Positions 1-6,633 of a stretch of 9,397 nt of DNA are shown in pieces. Both the position numbers and the translations under genes were made by a program. The DNA comes from DASYUM01 sp036001225 (lineage in GTDB: Bacteria; Methylomirabilota; Methylomirabilia; Rokubacteriales; DASRDR01), in assembly GCA_036001225.1 (NCBI GenBank), contig DASYUM010000016.1, positions 1 to 9,397 on the forward strand. Reading direction: 5' to 3'. The first letter of the stretch is position 1. Each line of letters starts with the position of its first letter. The notes beneath the pieces were generated by a model that did no database searches, was not told the DNA's origin, and was given only the letters and a program-made list of their open reading frames with translations.

Positions 1-1239
1 GTCACCTGGCACGACGGCAGCGAGCTCACCGCCGACGACGTCGTCGCCTGGTGGGAGCGAATAGACGACGTCGCCACCGCTGCGCCCTACCGGGGGTGGT
101 ACGTCGCCGTGGAGGCGGTCCAGGCGGTGGACAAGCACACGGTCAAGATCAGCCTCAAGAACCCCTTCGGGCCGCTGCTGGCGGCGCTCGCCGCGCTGCG
201 TGGCTCGGCGATCATTCCGCGTGCCCTGGCCAAGGACCGGGGGAACCTCGGCGCCAAGGCCGTCGGCACCGGCCCCTTCAAGCTCTCCCGCTTCGTCCAG
301 TACGACCACCTCCACTACGTCCGGAACGAGAAGTACTGGGAGAAAGGGCTGCCCCACGTCAACGAGATGACCTTCAAGATCATGGTCGAAGAGGACGCCC
401 GGGTGGCCGCCCTCCGGGCCGGCCAGATCCACTATGCCTACCTGACCGGCGAGGGCGCGGCCCGGCTCAAGGACGACAAGAACGTCAGCGTCCTCCGGAG
501 TCCCAAGGCCTGGCTCGTCATCCACGTCCTCAACTCGAGCCGGAAGCCGTTCAGCGACAAGCGCGTGCGGCAGGCGATCTCGCTCGGCGTCGATCGCCAG
601 GAGGTCCTGCAGAAGGCGGTCTTCGGCGAAGGGTCGCTGTCGGGGCCGGTGCCGACCGGCCACACCGACTGGTTCATCCCGGTGGACAAGCTCCCCTACA
701 AGCCGGACATCCCGCGGGCCAAGCAGCTCCTGGCCGAGGCCGGCTACCCGAACGGCTTCGAGACGACGATCAAGGCCTCGCCCCAGTATCCCGAGTTCGT
801 CAACGCCTCGGTGGTCATGCAGAGCCAGCTCAAGCGGATCGGGATCAACGCCAAGATCATCCAGCTCGAGTGGGGACAGTTCATCAAGGAGACCTTCACC
901 CAGCGGCCGATGGACTACGACCTGAAGGTCACCGCCTGGACCTTCTATCCCGACCCCCACCACTACCTCTACCAGTGGTGGCACTCGAAGTCGCCCTCCA
1001 ACCAGGACTACAAGAACCCCGAGCTGGATCCGATCCTGGAGAAGGCGATGGCCTCCACCGACCGCGAAGAACGCAAGCGCCTCTACTTCCAGGCCCAGCA
1101 GATCCTGCTCGACGAGGCGCCGCAGATCATCTGGTACACGGGGATGAACATCGAGGCGGTGCGCAACGAGGTGAAGGGCTACGTCCAGTCCTACACCGGC
1201 CGCCGGATCGCCTTCAAGCGGACCTGGCTGGAAGCCTGA
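1..1239 (+). CDS. ABC transporter solute-binding protein, family 5 (5'-truncated)
   Basis: This is the periplasmic or lipid-anchored receptor of an oligopeptide/dipeptide/nickel-type ABC importer; it binds the substrate and delivers it to the membrane permeases. The frame is open from base 1 with no start, so the N-terminus lies outside the window. 412 residues remain, against roughly 500-550 in the family, so about 100 residues including the signal peptide are missing. The first visible residues, VTWHDGSELTADDVVAWWER, are the classic SBP_bac_5 signature (FHDG-x-x-x-A-x-DV). Further family marks are GTGPFKL (near codons 90-96), FSDKRVRQAISLGVDR (near 184-199), the AKQLLAEAGYPNGF segment and the late DEAPQIIWY. 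The substrate cannot be told from the sequence. Permease and ATPase genes are not in the window; the gene is followed by a GC-rich hairpin, so it is probably last in its transcript. Confidence 0.93.
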   Translation, partial: VTWHDGSELTADDVVAWWERIDDVATAAPYRGWYVAVEAVQAVDKHTVKISLKNPFGPLLAALAALRGSAIIPRALAKDRGNLGAKAVGTGPFKLSRFVQYDHLHYVRNEKYWEKGLPHVNEMTFKIMVEEDARVAALRAGQIHYAYLTGEGAARLKDDKNVSVLRSPKAWLVIHVLNSSRKPFSDKRVRQAISLGVDRQEVLQKAVFGEGSLSGPVPTGHTDWFIPVDKLPYKPDIPRAKQLLAEAGYPNGFETTIKASPQYPEFVNASVVMQSQLKRIGINAKIIQLEWGQFIKETFTQRPMDYDLKVTAWTFYPDPHHYLYQWWHSKSPSNQDYKNPELDPILEKAMASTDREERKRLYFQAQQILLDEAPQIIWYTGMNIEAVRNEVKGYVQSYTGRRIAFKRTWLEA

Positions 1240-1281
1240 GGCGGGATGAGGCCTGGGCTCTTGCTCTGACCCCCCCGGAAC

Positions 1282-1322
1282 ACGCCCCGGGCGCCGGCGT
1301 TCGGCCGGCGCCCGGGGGGCGT
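1282..1322. terminator. GC-rich hairpin between convergent genes
   Basis: A left arm at 1282-1298 (ACGCCCCGGGCGCCGGC) pairs with 1304-1322 around the loop GTTCG, with two unpaired extra G residues in the right arm. It sits 42 bases after the solute-binding protein stop and 20 bases beyond the stop of the convergent DUF3309 gene, so it is placed to end transcription from both sides. No T-tract follows on either strand, so a canonical intrinsic terminator is not proven. It may act with Rho or simply protect 3' ends. Confidence 0.55.
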
Positions 1323-1342
1323 GAGTCGGCGCGCGGGCCGCG

Positions 1343-1495
1343 TCAGATGCGGCCGGTCAGTAGCAGGATGATCAGGATCAGGAGGACCAAACCGAGCCCG
1401 CCGCTCGGGTAGTACCCCCATCCCGAGCTGTACGGCCAGCTCGGCAGCGCGCCGACGAGCAGCAGGATCAAGATGATCAGCAGGATCGTTCCCAT
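1343..1495 (-). CDS. DUF3309 family small membrane protein
   Basis: This 50-residue protein consists almost wholly of two hydrophobic helices, MGTILLIILILLLVGALPSW (residues 1-20) and LGLVLLILIILLLTGRI (residues 34-50). They are joined by a conserved-looking loop, PYSSGWGYYPSGG. This is the hallmark pattern of DUF3309, a family of about 50-residue bacterial inner-membrane proteins of unknown function. I chose the ATG at 1493-1495 because the protein then begins MGTILL, as in the family, and a GAAGGA Shine-Dalgarno lies about nine bases upstream. The frame stays open upstream to another ATG at 1537, but that adds a non-family 14-residue extension. It stands alone, flanked by terminator-like hairpins on both sides. 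Confidence 0.85.
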   Translation of the reverse strand: MGTILLIILILLLVGALPSWPYSSGWGYYPSGGLGLVLLILIILLLTGRI

Positions 1496-1576
1496 GTCGG
1501 TTCGTCCTTCGTCAGTCGTGTCGGCACCAAGGCCCACCGTCGCTCGACAGCAATCTCGATGCCGGATGACAGGGCG

Positions 1577-1608
1577 AACAAAATGGAGGCGGGTCGGCCC
1601 GCCTCCAT
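1577..1608 (-). terminator. Intrinsic terminator of the secreted OB-fold-like gene
   Basis: A perfect 11-bp inverted repeat (ATGGAGGCGGG at 1583-1593, CCCGCCTCCAT at 1598-1608) encloses a four-base loop. Read on the minus strand, the stem runs into TTTTGTT. The structure begins 16 bases after the stop codon of the gene at 1625-2119, the right place for a Rho-independent terminator. It separates that transcript from the downstream DUF3309 gene. Confidence 0.8.
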
Positions 1609-1624
1609 CCGGGACCTCACGGGA

Positions 1625-2119
1625 CTACCGGGCGCCGGTGCCGGTGGTCCCGCCGCCGCTTTCGGTGCGCGAGGGCTGGGCGGGCACGCCGGGCCGGGGA
1701 CCTGGTAGGCCGGCGCCAGCCGACGGCACGATGGTCTGCTCGGGCCGGAGGCCGGCGCCCGGGACCGGTTGCGGCGTCTCGCCGCCGGGCGCGCCCGCGG
1801 GCCGCACGCCGAGCTGGACGTCGAGTCGATCCCCCAGCTGGATTCCCTGGAGCACCCCCGGCGCCAGCGGCACCTCGACCTCGCCGCCCGCCGTGCGGAG
1901 CCGGACCGTGCCGCGGGCCGCGTCCACGCTGGTGATCTCGCCGCTCACCGTCGTCTGGCTGCGAAGCTCACCACCGCTCGGCGGGGCTGGGGTGACCACC
2001 CCACCCGTCGGCGTGCCGGCCGAGGGCGCCGGCTCGGGAGCCGGACGCTGGGCCAACGCGGCGCCGGTCAGGCCCGCAACCACGGAGGCGGCCGCGATCC
2101 ATGCCAAGATCTGTCGCAT
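1625..2119 (-). CDS. Small exported protein with OB-fold-like core and Pro/Gly-rich tail
   Basis: The product is 164 residues of unknown function. Residues 1-23 form a Sec signal peptide (MRQILAWIAAASVVAGLTGAALA) with a likely cleavage after ALA. A proline/glycine-rich linker (24-52) precedes a compact beta-rich segment, about 55-105, that includes VSGEITSVDAARGTVRLRT and LGDRLDVQLGV. This looks like the short OB-like beta-barrels seen in DUF5666-type periplasmic proteins. The last 55 residues are low-complexity Pro/Gly/Thr and probably disordered. The start is well set by AGGAGG nine bases upstream. It lies 69 bases after the acyl-CoA synthetase gene on the same strand, so read-through is possible, and it is followed by a clear terminator. 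The fold assignment is inference. Confidence 0.75.
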   Translation of the reverse strand: MRQILAWIAAASVVAGLTGAALAQRPAPEPAPSAGTPTGGVVTPAPPSGGELRSQTTVSGEITSVDAARGTVRLRTAGGEVEVPLAPGVLQGIQLGDRLDVQLGVRPAGAPGGETPQPVPGAGLRPEQTIVPSAGAGLPGPRPGVPAQPSRTESGGGTTGTGAR

Positions 2120-2188
2120 CGTGAGACACCTCCTGGAGACTGGATGGACGTGCCAACCTCCCGGAGGGGAGCAAGGCCGATACCAGCC

Positions 2189-3823
2189 TCAGGCCGTGGG
2201 CGGACGGCCCTTGAACTGCTCGCGCAGCACCTTCTTGTCGAACTTGCCGACGCTGGTCTTGGGGAGGGCCTCCAGGAACACGATGTCGTCGGGAAGCGCC
2301 CACTTGGCGACCTGCGGTCGCAGGAACTCCAGGATCTCGGCGGCGGCGACGGCGCCCCGGTACTCGGGCTTGGGGACGACGCAGGCGAGCGGGCGCTCGA
2401 CCCACTTCGGGTGCGGCACCGCGATCACGGCGGCCTCCAGAACCTTGGGATGGGCCATGATCAGGCTCTCCATGTCGATGCTCGAGATCCACTCGCCGCC
2501 CGATTTGATGAGATCCTTGGTCCGGTCGGTGATCTGGATGTAGCCCTCGGGGTCGAGGGTCACGACGTCGCCGGTCCGGAACCAGCCGTCGGCGGTGAAC
2601 TGGCGCGCGCCCTCCGGATTGTCGTGATAGGCCTTGACCACCCACGGCCCCCGCACCTGCAGCTCGCCCATCGTCCGCCCGTCCCACGGGACTTCCCGCC
2701 CCTGGTCATCGACCACCCGCAGGTCCACGCCGGCCACCGCGTAGCCCTGCTTGGCCCGCACCGCGTACCGCTGCTCGTCGGGCCAGCTCTCCATGTAGCT
2801 CTTGAGGCGGGACACCGTCCCCACCGGCGTCATCTCCGTCATGCCCCAGGCGTGGGTCATCGCGACGCCGAACTTCTTGTCGTAGGCCTCGAGCAGGCTC
2901 CGAGGCGCGGCCGAGCCGCCGATCGGGATGCAGCGGATGGAGGAAAGGTCGAAGGCTTCCTTCTCGACCAGGTCCTTGACGGCGATCCACACGGTCGGCA
3001 CCGCGCCCACGAACGTCACCTTCTCGGCCTGGACGATCTCGGCGATGTCGCGCGGCTGAGGGCTGGGACCCCCGAAGATCTGGGTGGCGCCGACCATCAC
3101 GCCAGCGAACGGGACACACCAGGCATTGGCATGGAACATCGGCACGATGTGGAGGATGACGTCGCGCTCGGACAAGGCCAGGGTGTCGGCCATGGCCACC
3201 GCCATCGAGTGGAGGAAGATGGCCCGATGGCTGTAGACGACGCCCTTGGGGTGGCCGGTCGTGCCCGAGGTGTAGCACATCCCGGCCGCGTCGTTCTCGT
3301 CGAGCCGCGGCCAGCTCGTCAGGGGTCGGGCCTCGCGGAGAAGCGCTTCGTACTCCACCACCCCGGGCCCGGCCGGCAGTGGCGTCCCCGATTGGTCGGG
3401 CATGACCACGTAGTGCCGCACCGAGGTCAGCTCCCGGCGGATCGGCTCGAGGACGGCCCACAGGCTGGCGTCGACGAACAGCACCGCGTCCCCGGCGTGG
3501 TTGATGATGTACGTGAGGTCGCGCGGCGACAGGCGGATGTTCACGGTGTGGAGCACCGCCCCCGACAGCGGGGCCGCCCAGTAGAGCTCCAGATGCCGGT
3601 GCGAGTTCCAGGCGAGGGTGCCGACCCGTTCGCCCTTTCCGATGCCCAGCCCGGCCAGCGCGCCGGCCAGCCGGCCGGTGCGGTCGGCAAATTCCGCGTA
3701 GGTATAGCGGAAGAGCGGGGCGCCGGGCACCCGCGTCGCCAGCCCCTTTTTGGCGAAGAGCCGGCGGCTCCGCTCGAAGAAGTGGCTCAGCGTCAGGGGG
3801 TAGTCCATCATGAGACCCTTCAT
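2189..3823 (-). CDS. AMP-forming acyl-CoA synthetase (medium/long-chain fatty acid-CoA ligase)
   Basis: This enzyme activates a carboxylic acid with ATP to an acyl-adenylate and transfers it to CoA; the acid is probably a medium- or long-chain fatty acid. All core motifs of the ANL superfamily are intact in the 544 residues: the P-loop YTSGTTGHPKG (184-194), VPMFHANAW (227-235), HAWGMTE (324-330), GWFRTGD (413-419), the hinge DRTKDLIKSGGEWIS (433-447), and PKTSVGK with the catalytic lysine K527. Length and motifs resemble the AlkK-like ligases, which is family knowledge; the true substrate is not readable. There is no signal peptide, so it is cytoplasmic. The ATG at 3823 has GGAGGAG only three to four bases upstream. 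M5 and M6 (3811, 3808) are plausible alternatives, with AAGGG before them and the MMDYPLTL start common in relatives. It is divergent from the response regulator gene. Confidence 0.95.
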   Translation of the reverse strand: MKGLMMDYPLTLSHFFERSRRLFAKKGLATRVPGAPLFRYTYAEFADRTGRLAGALAGLGIGKGERVGTLAWNSHRHLELYWAAPLSGAVLHTVNIRLSPRDLTYIINHAGDAVLFVDASLWAVLEPIRRELTSVRHYVVMPDQSGTPLPAGPGVVEYEALLREARPLTSWPRLDENDAAGMCYTSGTTGHPKGVVYSHRAIFLHSMAVAMADTLALSERDVILHIVPMFHANAWCVPFAGVMVGATQIFGGPSPQPRDIAEIVQAEKVTFVGAVPTVWIAVKDLVEKEAFDLSSIRCIPIGGSAAPRSLLEAYDKKFGVAMTHAWGMTEMTPVGTVSRLKSYMESWPDEQRYAVRAKQGYAVAGVDLRVVDDQGREVPWDGRTMGELQVRGPWVVKAYHDNPEGARQFTADGWFRTGDVVTLDPEGYIQITDRTKDLIKSGGEWISSIDMESLIMAHPKVLEAAVIAVPHPKWVERPLACVVPKPEYRGAVAAAEILEFLRPQVAKWALPDDIVFLEALPKTSVGKFDKKVLREQFKGRPPTA

Positions 3824-3862
3824 CGTCTCCTCCGCGAATCGGTCGGGTGGCGGGTGGCTGCC

Positions 3863-3868
3863 ATTCTA
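3863..3868 (-). promoter_or_regulatory. Candidate -10 element of the acyl-CoA synthetase promoter
   Basis: On the minus strand the bases read TAGAAT, five of six matches to TATAAT, about 40 bases before the synthetase start. No good -35 hexamer lies at the expected distance, so the promoter may need an activator. It faces away from the regulator promoter at 3881-3909. Confidence 0.35.
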
Positions 3869-3880
3869 GCCGCCGGCCGC

Positions 3881-3909
3881 TTGACGCGTGACCGGGGCCA
3901 CCGTAGGCT
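3881..3909 (+). promoter_or_regulatory. Candidate sigma70-type promoter of the response regulator
   Basis: TTGACG (3881-3886) is separated by exactly 17 bases from TAGGCT (3904-3909), which keeps the three most conserved -10 positions (T, A and the final T). A start near 3916 would leave a leader of about 25 bases carrying the GGGAG ribosome site before the ATG at 3941. Confidence 0.45.
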
Positions 3910-3940
3910 GATAAGACTAGGGGTCTTTGGGGGAGAATGG

Positions 3941-4336
3941 ATGTCAGCCGAACGGCGCCGCCGCGTCCTCGTCGTCGATGACGACGCCGGGATCACCAAG
4001 ACGTTCGAGAAGATCTTGCGCGGCGAGGGCTACGAGGTCGCCACCGCGACCGACGGCGTCGAGGCGATCGAGCTGGCCCGGGAGGCCTCCTTCGACTTCG
4101 TCCTCCTCGACCTCGTCATGCCCCGGATGGACGGGCTGACGACGCTCCACTACCTCAACACGGTGGCGCCCAAGGCGCGGGTCGTCATCCTGTCCGCCCA
4201 TCTGGGCCGGAACTGGGAAGCCGAGGCGCTGCGCCTGGGCGCGGCCGCGGTCCTGCCCAAGCCCCCCGACATCCCGAAGCTCCTCCGCCTCTGCGACGAG
4301 CTGAGTCGTCAGGCGGCCGCCGAGCGGACCGACTGA
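3941..4336 (+). CDS. Stand-alone receiver-domain response regulator (CheY-like)
   Basis: This 131-residue cytoplasmic protein is a single REC phosphoacceptor domain with no output domain. The acidic pair is D13/D14 in VLVVDDD. The phosphorylation site is D57 in LLDLVMPRMDG, the switch serine is S85 in VVILSAH, and the conserved lysine is K107 in LPKP. It should be phosphorylated by a histidine kinase encoded elsewhere and act through protein contact; no kinase is nearby. The ATG at 3941 is chosen because the receiver fold begins eight residues later and GGGAG lies five bases upstream. An open frame far upstream in the same phase is a GC artefact overlapping the synthetase. The gene ends 13 bases from the convergent gene at 4350. 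Confidence 0.92.
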   Translation: MSAERRRRVLVVDDDAGITKTFEKILRGEGYEVATATDGVEAIELAREASFDFVLLDLVMPRMDGLTTLHYLNTVAPKARVVILSAHLGRNWEAEALRLGAAAVLPKPPDIPKLLRLCDELSRQAAAERTD

Positions 4337-4349
4337 CCGCACCCGGGGT

Positions 4350-5162
4350 TCACCGGACTTCGTAGCCGGGCGACACCTCCGTCTCCATCTCGGCCGGCGA
4401 GGCCGGGCGGCCATCGAAGAAGATCGCCACCTGCTCGCCGAGCGGGCGCTTCCGGTTGATCCTCACGAAGATGTTCCATTCGTCGTGGGAGCCGCTCGAG
4501 TAGGCGCTGCTCGCGCGCAGCGCGTAGTAGCGGAGGAAGGCCTGGCGCTTGGCCGGGTCCCCGCTGACCTCCCGGCGGAACTTCTCGTCGGCGGCGGCCC
4601 GGAGCTCGACCCACCGGGTGAGGCAGGTGCCCACGTCGTCCCGGCCGCAGCCGAAGAACGCGCGCATGTCGTTCGGCCCCGTGAAGTGCACCATCTCGAA
4701 CTCGCTGCCGCTGCCGTCGGCGCCGGCGGCGACCGCGGTCCACATCACCATGTACTCCCCCCCGCCGGCCGACTTACCGCCGACGTCGGGAAGGTCGTAG
4801 AGCGCCGGGTTCAGCGCCCACAGGGCGCCCCCGTACTCCTTCTCCAGCCGGGTCTTCACCGACGCGGCGACGGCGACGTTCGTGTCCACGTGCCCGCCGC
4901 CGCGCGGGCTGATCGGGGTGCTCATGTAGACGATGAGCTTCCCGGCCTGCCGCTGGGCGCGGATGTCCTGGCGGATCTTCTGGACTTGATCCTGGATCGT
5001 CGAGGCAAAGGCCGGGTCGGCGCAGTAGGTCATCCCCAGCACCGTGGGCGTCGCCACCCGCGGCGCCTTGCACTCGGCGCCCTCACCAGCCGTCGTCCAC
5101 CCGAGCAGAACCACGCCCGCGACGACTCCCCACCCAGCCCAGCGTTCTCGTGCCTGATGCAT
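4350..5162 (-). CDS. Exported protein of unknown function with four cysteines
   Basis: I do not recognise this 270-residue protein. Residues 1-30 look like a signal peptide (a charged MHQARER start, then a hydrophobic GVVAGVVLLGW core). The mature part holds exactly four cysteines, C31, C47, C172 and C180, which could form two disulfides in the periplasm or outside. Features of note are the segment KLIVYMSTPISPRGGGH (75-91), an aromatic EYMVMWTAVAAG strand, and a helical AFLRYYALRASSAYSS region (208-223). No catalytic signature is visible. The start has GGGAGG eight bases upstream. It is the second gene of a two-gene minus-strand unit, 36 bases after the gene at 5199-5855, which is also exported. 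This suggests a shared role in the cell envelope. Confidence 0.8.
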   Translation of the reverse strand: MHQARERWAGWGVVAGVVLLGWTTAGEGAECKAPRVATPTVLGMTYCADPAFASTIQDQVQKIRQDIRAQRQAGKLIVYMSTPISPRGGGHVDTNVAVAASVKTRLEKEYGGALWALNPALYDLPDVGGKSAGGGEYMVMWTAVAAGADGSGSEFEMVHFTGPNDMRAFFGCGRDDVGTCLTRWVELRAAADEKFRREVSGDPAKRQAFLRYYALRASSAYSSGSHDEWNIFVRINRKRPLGEQVAIFFDGRPASPAEMETEVSPGYEVR

Positions 5163-5198
5163 GGCTATACCCTCCCGTCGGCGACCAGAGCTGGCGCC

Positions 5199-5855
5199 TC
5201 AGCGCGTCAGCAAGATCCGGACGGCCTCCCGTCCGTAGAGGCGGATCACCCGGTTCAGGGCGTGAGCGAGCGCGGGGGCCAGATCGGCGGACTCGGGGTC
5301 GAGGATCGACCGGCGGACCACGTCGAGGTCCGAGGTCTCCAGCGGGACGCCTTGCCCGCGCACGGTGACGACGATCGCCAGCCGCACGGTGGTGTTGTCG
5401 GGATGGGTGAGGCGCCGGAGGAGCGCGGCGCGGGCCGAGAACACGGCCGAGCGGTGGAGCGCGCGCAGCGTGTGCCGGAAGAGCCCGGGGTGCTCGGCGT
5501 CGCGGATCGAGGCCAGTGCCCGGCCGTCGGCCACCAGCGCCTCCAGGAGGAAGGCCAGGTTGGGACCGGCGTAGACGACGTCGTGCACCACCGCCCCCGG
5601 GAGTCGGTGGAGCGCCTCCAGCACGGCCCCCGTCGCGTCGGCGAGATCGAGCGCGACCCGGTCTGGAGTCTCCAGGAGCGCGACCAGATCCCGGACCTGG
5701 CCCGGCGTGACCGGCAGCGTGAGGTTCAGGACCTCCTCGGTCAGCCGCGCCTGGAGGCCCGTCGGGTCGGCGCCCTCGGCGCCGCCGGGCCAGCTGGCGA
5801 CGAGCCCCAGCAGCAGGGCGACGAGCAGCGCCCGGAGCGCGGTCATGGCCCTCAT
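5199..5855 (-). CDS. Exported helical protein of unknown function
   Basis: This is a 218-residue protein with an N-terminal signal peptide (MRAMTALRALLVALLLGLVA, with a likely cleavage near GAEGA). The rest is predicted by eye to be nearly all alpha-helix with regularly spaced Leu/Ala/Val, for example LLEALVADGRALASIRDAEH and ARAALLRRLTHPDNTTVRLA. That resembles HEAT/ARM-like helical hairpins, but no family is recognised. There are no cysteines in the mature part and no catalytic motif. The start is uncertain: neither the ATG at 5855 nor the one at 5846 has a good Shine-Dalgarno at proper spacing. It leads the two-gene unit with 4350-5162 and is divergent from the MerB-like gene. Confidence 0.72.
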   Translation of the reverse strand: MRAMTALRALLVALLLGLVASWPGGAEGADPTGLQARLTEEVLNLTLPVTPGQVRDLVALLETPDRVALDLADATGAVLEALHRLPGAVVHDVVYAGPNLAFLLEALVADGRALASIRDAEHPGLFRHTLRALHRSAVFSARAALLRRLTHPDNTTVRLAIVVTVRGQGVPLETSDLDVVRRSILDPESADLAPALAHALNRVIRLYGREAVRILLTR

Positions 5856-5904
5856 GGTCGCTTGAGAGGCCGGGCGAATGCAAGAGCGGCGCGCGACAAT
5901 CCGC

Positions 5905-5933
5905 TTGACCGACGGCGCGACGGGGGAGACGAT
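5905..5933 (+). promoter_or_regulatory. Candidate promoter of the MerB-like gene
   Basis: TTGACC (5905-5910) and GACGAT (5928-5933) are spaced by 17 bases and lie 20 bases before the ATG at 5954. The -35 is good (five of six) and the -10 weak (three of six). No MerR-type dyad operator with an abnormally long spacer, as in mercury-resistance operons, was seen. Confidence 0.3.
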
Positions 5934-5953
5934 CGGCGCCGAGGAGGAACGCG

Positions 5954-6616
5954 ATGCCGCTCGAGATCAAGACCGCCGAGGAGCTCGTGGACCCCGAGCT
6001 GGAGGCGCGCTGGGCCGCCCGCCGGGCCGACCGGCGGCGCAGCACCCTGCAAGACGTGCTGCGCCGGTTCGTCGAGGGCCCGGGGGCGGTGGCGGTCGAG
6101 GACATCTGCGCCGGCCTCCCCGGCCGGGATGCCGAGGCCATCCGAGCGGACCTGACCGAGCTCCACGAGAAGGACCTGCTCCTCCTGCGAGACGGGCGCG
6201 TCGAGCTGGTCTACCCGTTCTCGGCGGCGAAGACCGCCTTCACGGTCGTCCTCGGCGACGGCCGAGAGCGCCATGCGTGCTGCGCGATCGATGCGCTCGG
6301 CATCGCCCCCATGCTCGGACAGGCGATCACCATTCGGTCGGTCTGCCACCACTGCGGCAGCCCGCTGACCCTCACGGCGGGCCCCCAGGGACCCGGTGCA
6401 GACGCGGCGGGGGTGATGGTCTGGATCGGCCGCCGCCGCCAGGACGAGCGCCGCGTCTCGGATTCGCTCTGAACGACCCTCAACTTCTTCCGGTCGGAAG
6501 ACCATCTCCGCGCGTGGCACGCGACCCATGCCGACTGGCCCGGTGCCGGGGCGACGGTCGCCGAGGCGTTCAAGCTGGGGCGACGCATCTTCGGCGACCT
6601 GCTGACGGGGTCGTGA
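5954..6616 (+). CDS. MerB-like (alkylmercury lyase family) protein, probable selenoprotein with Sec at TGA 6470-6472
   Basis: MerB enzymes protonate carbon-mercury bonds and release Hg(II) in the cytoplasm. Residues 30-85 look like the MerB winged-helix part. The catalytic part follows, with ACCAIDALGIAPMLG (C110 and D113 matching MerB Cys96 and Asp99) and SVCHHCGSPL (C131 matching Cys117). Codon 173 is TGA. The same frame continues TTLNFFRSEDHLRAWHATH and VAEAFKLGRRIFGDLL, the MerB C-terminus, to a TGA at 6614-6616. Counting back five positions from the FF pair puts the TGA on catalytic Cys159 of MerB (recalled sequence: SFCCHVHFF). With Sec at 173 the product is 220 residues, close to MerB's 212. 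A GGTC-loop hairpin follows the TGA. The start has GAGGAGG six bases upstream. The alternatives are a true stop giving a 172-residue dead protein, or a base error in a Cys codon. The family is near certain; Sec is strong inference, and the substrate (mercury or another organometal) is unknown. Confidence 0.8.
6486..6501 (+). promoter_or_regulatory. SECIS-like hairpin downstream of the in-frame TGA
   Basis: TCTTCC (6486-6491) pairs perfectly with GGAAGA (6496-6501) around the four-base loop GGTC. Thirteen bases separate the TGA from the stem and nineteen from the loop. In the E. coli fdhF element, as I recall it, the SelB-contacting loop also carries GGUC, 18 bases after the UGA. Bacterial SECIS elements lie within the coding sequence, as here. 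Caveat: an alternative 4-bp stem GGTC/GACC with a GGAA loop (6492-6503) overlaps it, and no lower stem extends the 6 bp. Confidence 0.6.
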
Positions 6617-6633
6617 GGATCTGCCGGCTCTAG

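Noticed and set aside
2120..2188. Terminator between the acyl-CoA synthetase and the downstream exported gene
   Set aside because: Only a 5-bp GC stem (CTCCC/GGGAG on the minus strand) with no T-tract is present, too weak to call.
1769..3940. A very long open plus-strand frame in phase with the response regulator
   Set aside because: It overlaps the acyl-CoA synthetase antisense, its translation is Arg/His/Gly/Asp-rich without any domain, and it is explained by strong GC bias at third positions. Only the part from 3941 encodes a real protein.
5954..6472. MerB-like gene as a simple 172-residue protein or a pseudogene
   Set aside because: The same-frame sequence after the TGA is a good MerB C-terminus, the TGA sits at the catalytic Cys column, and a SECIS-like hairpin follows. 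A nonsense mutation or base error remains possible and is the main alternative.
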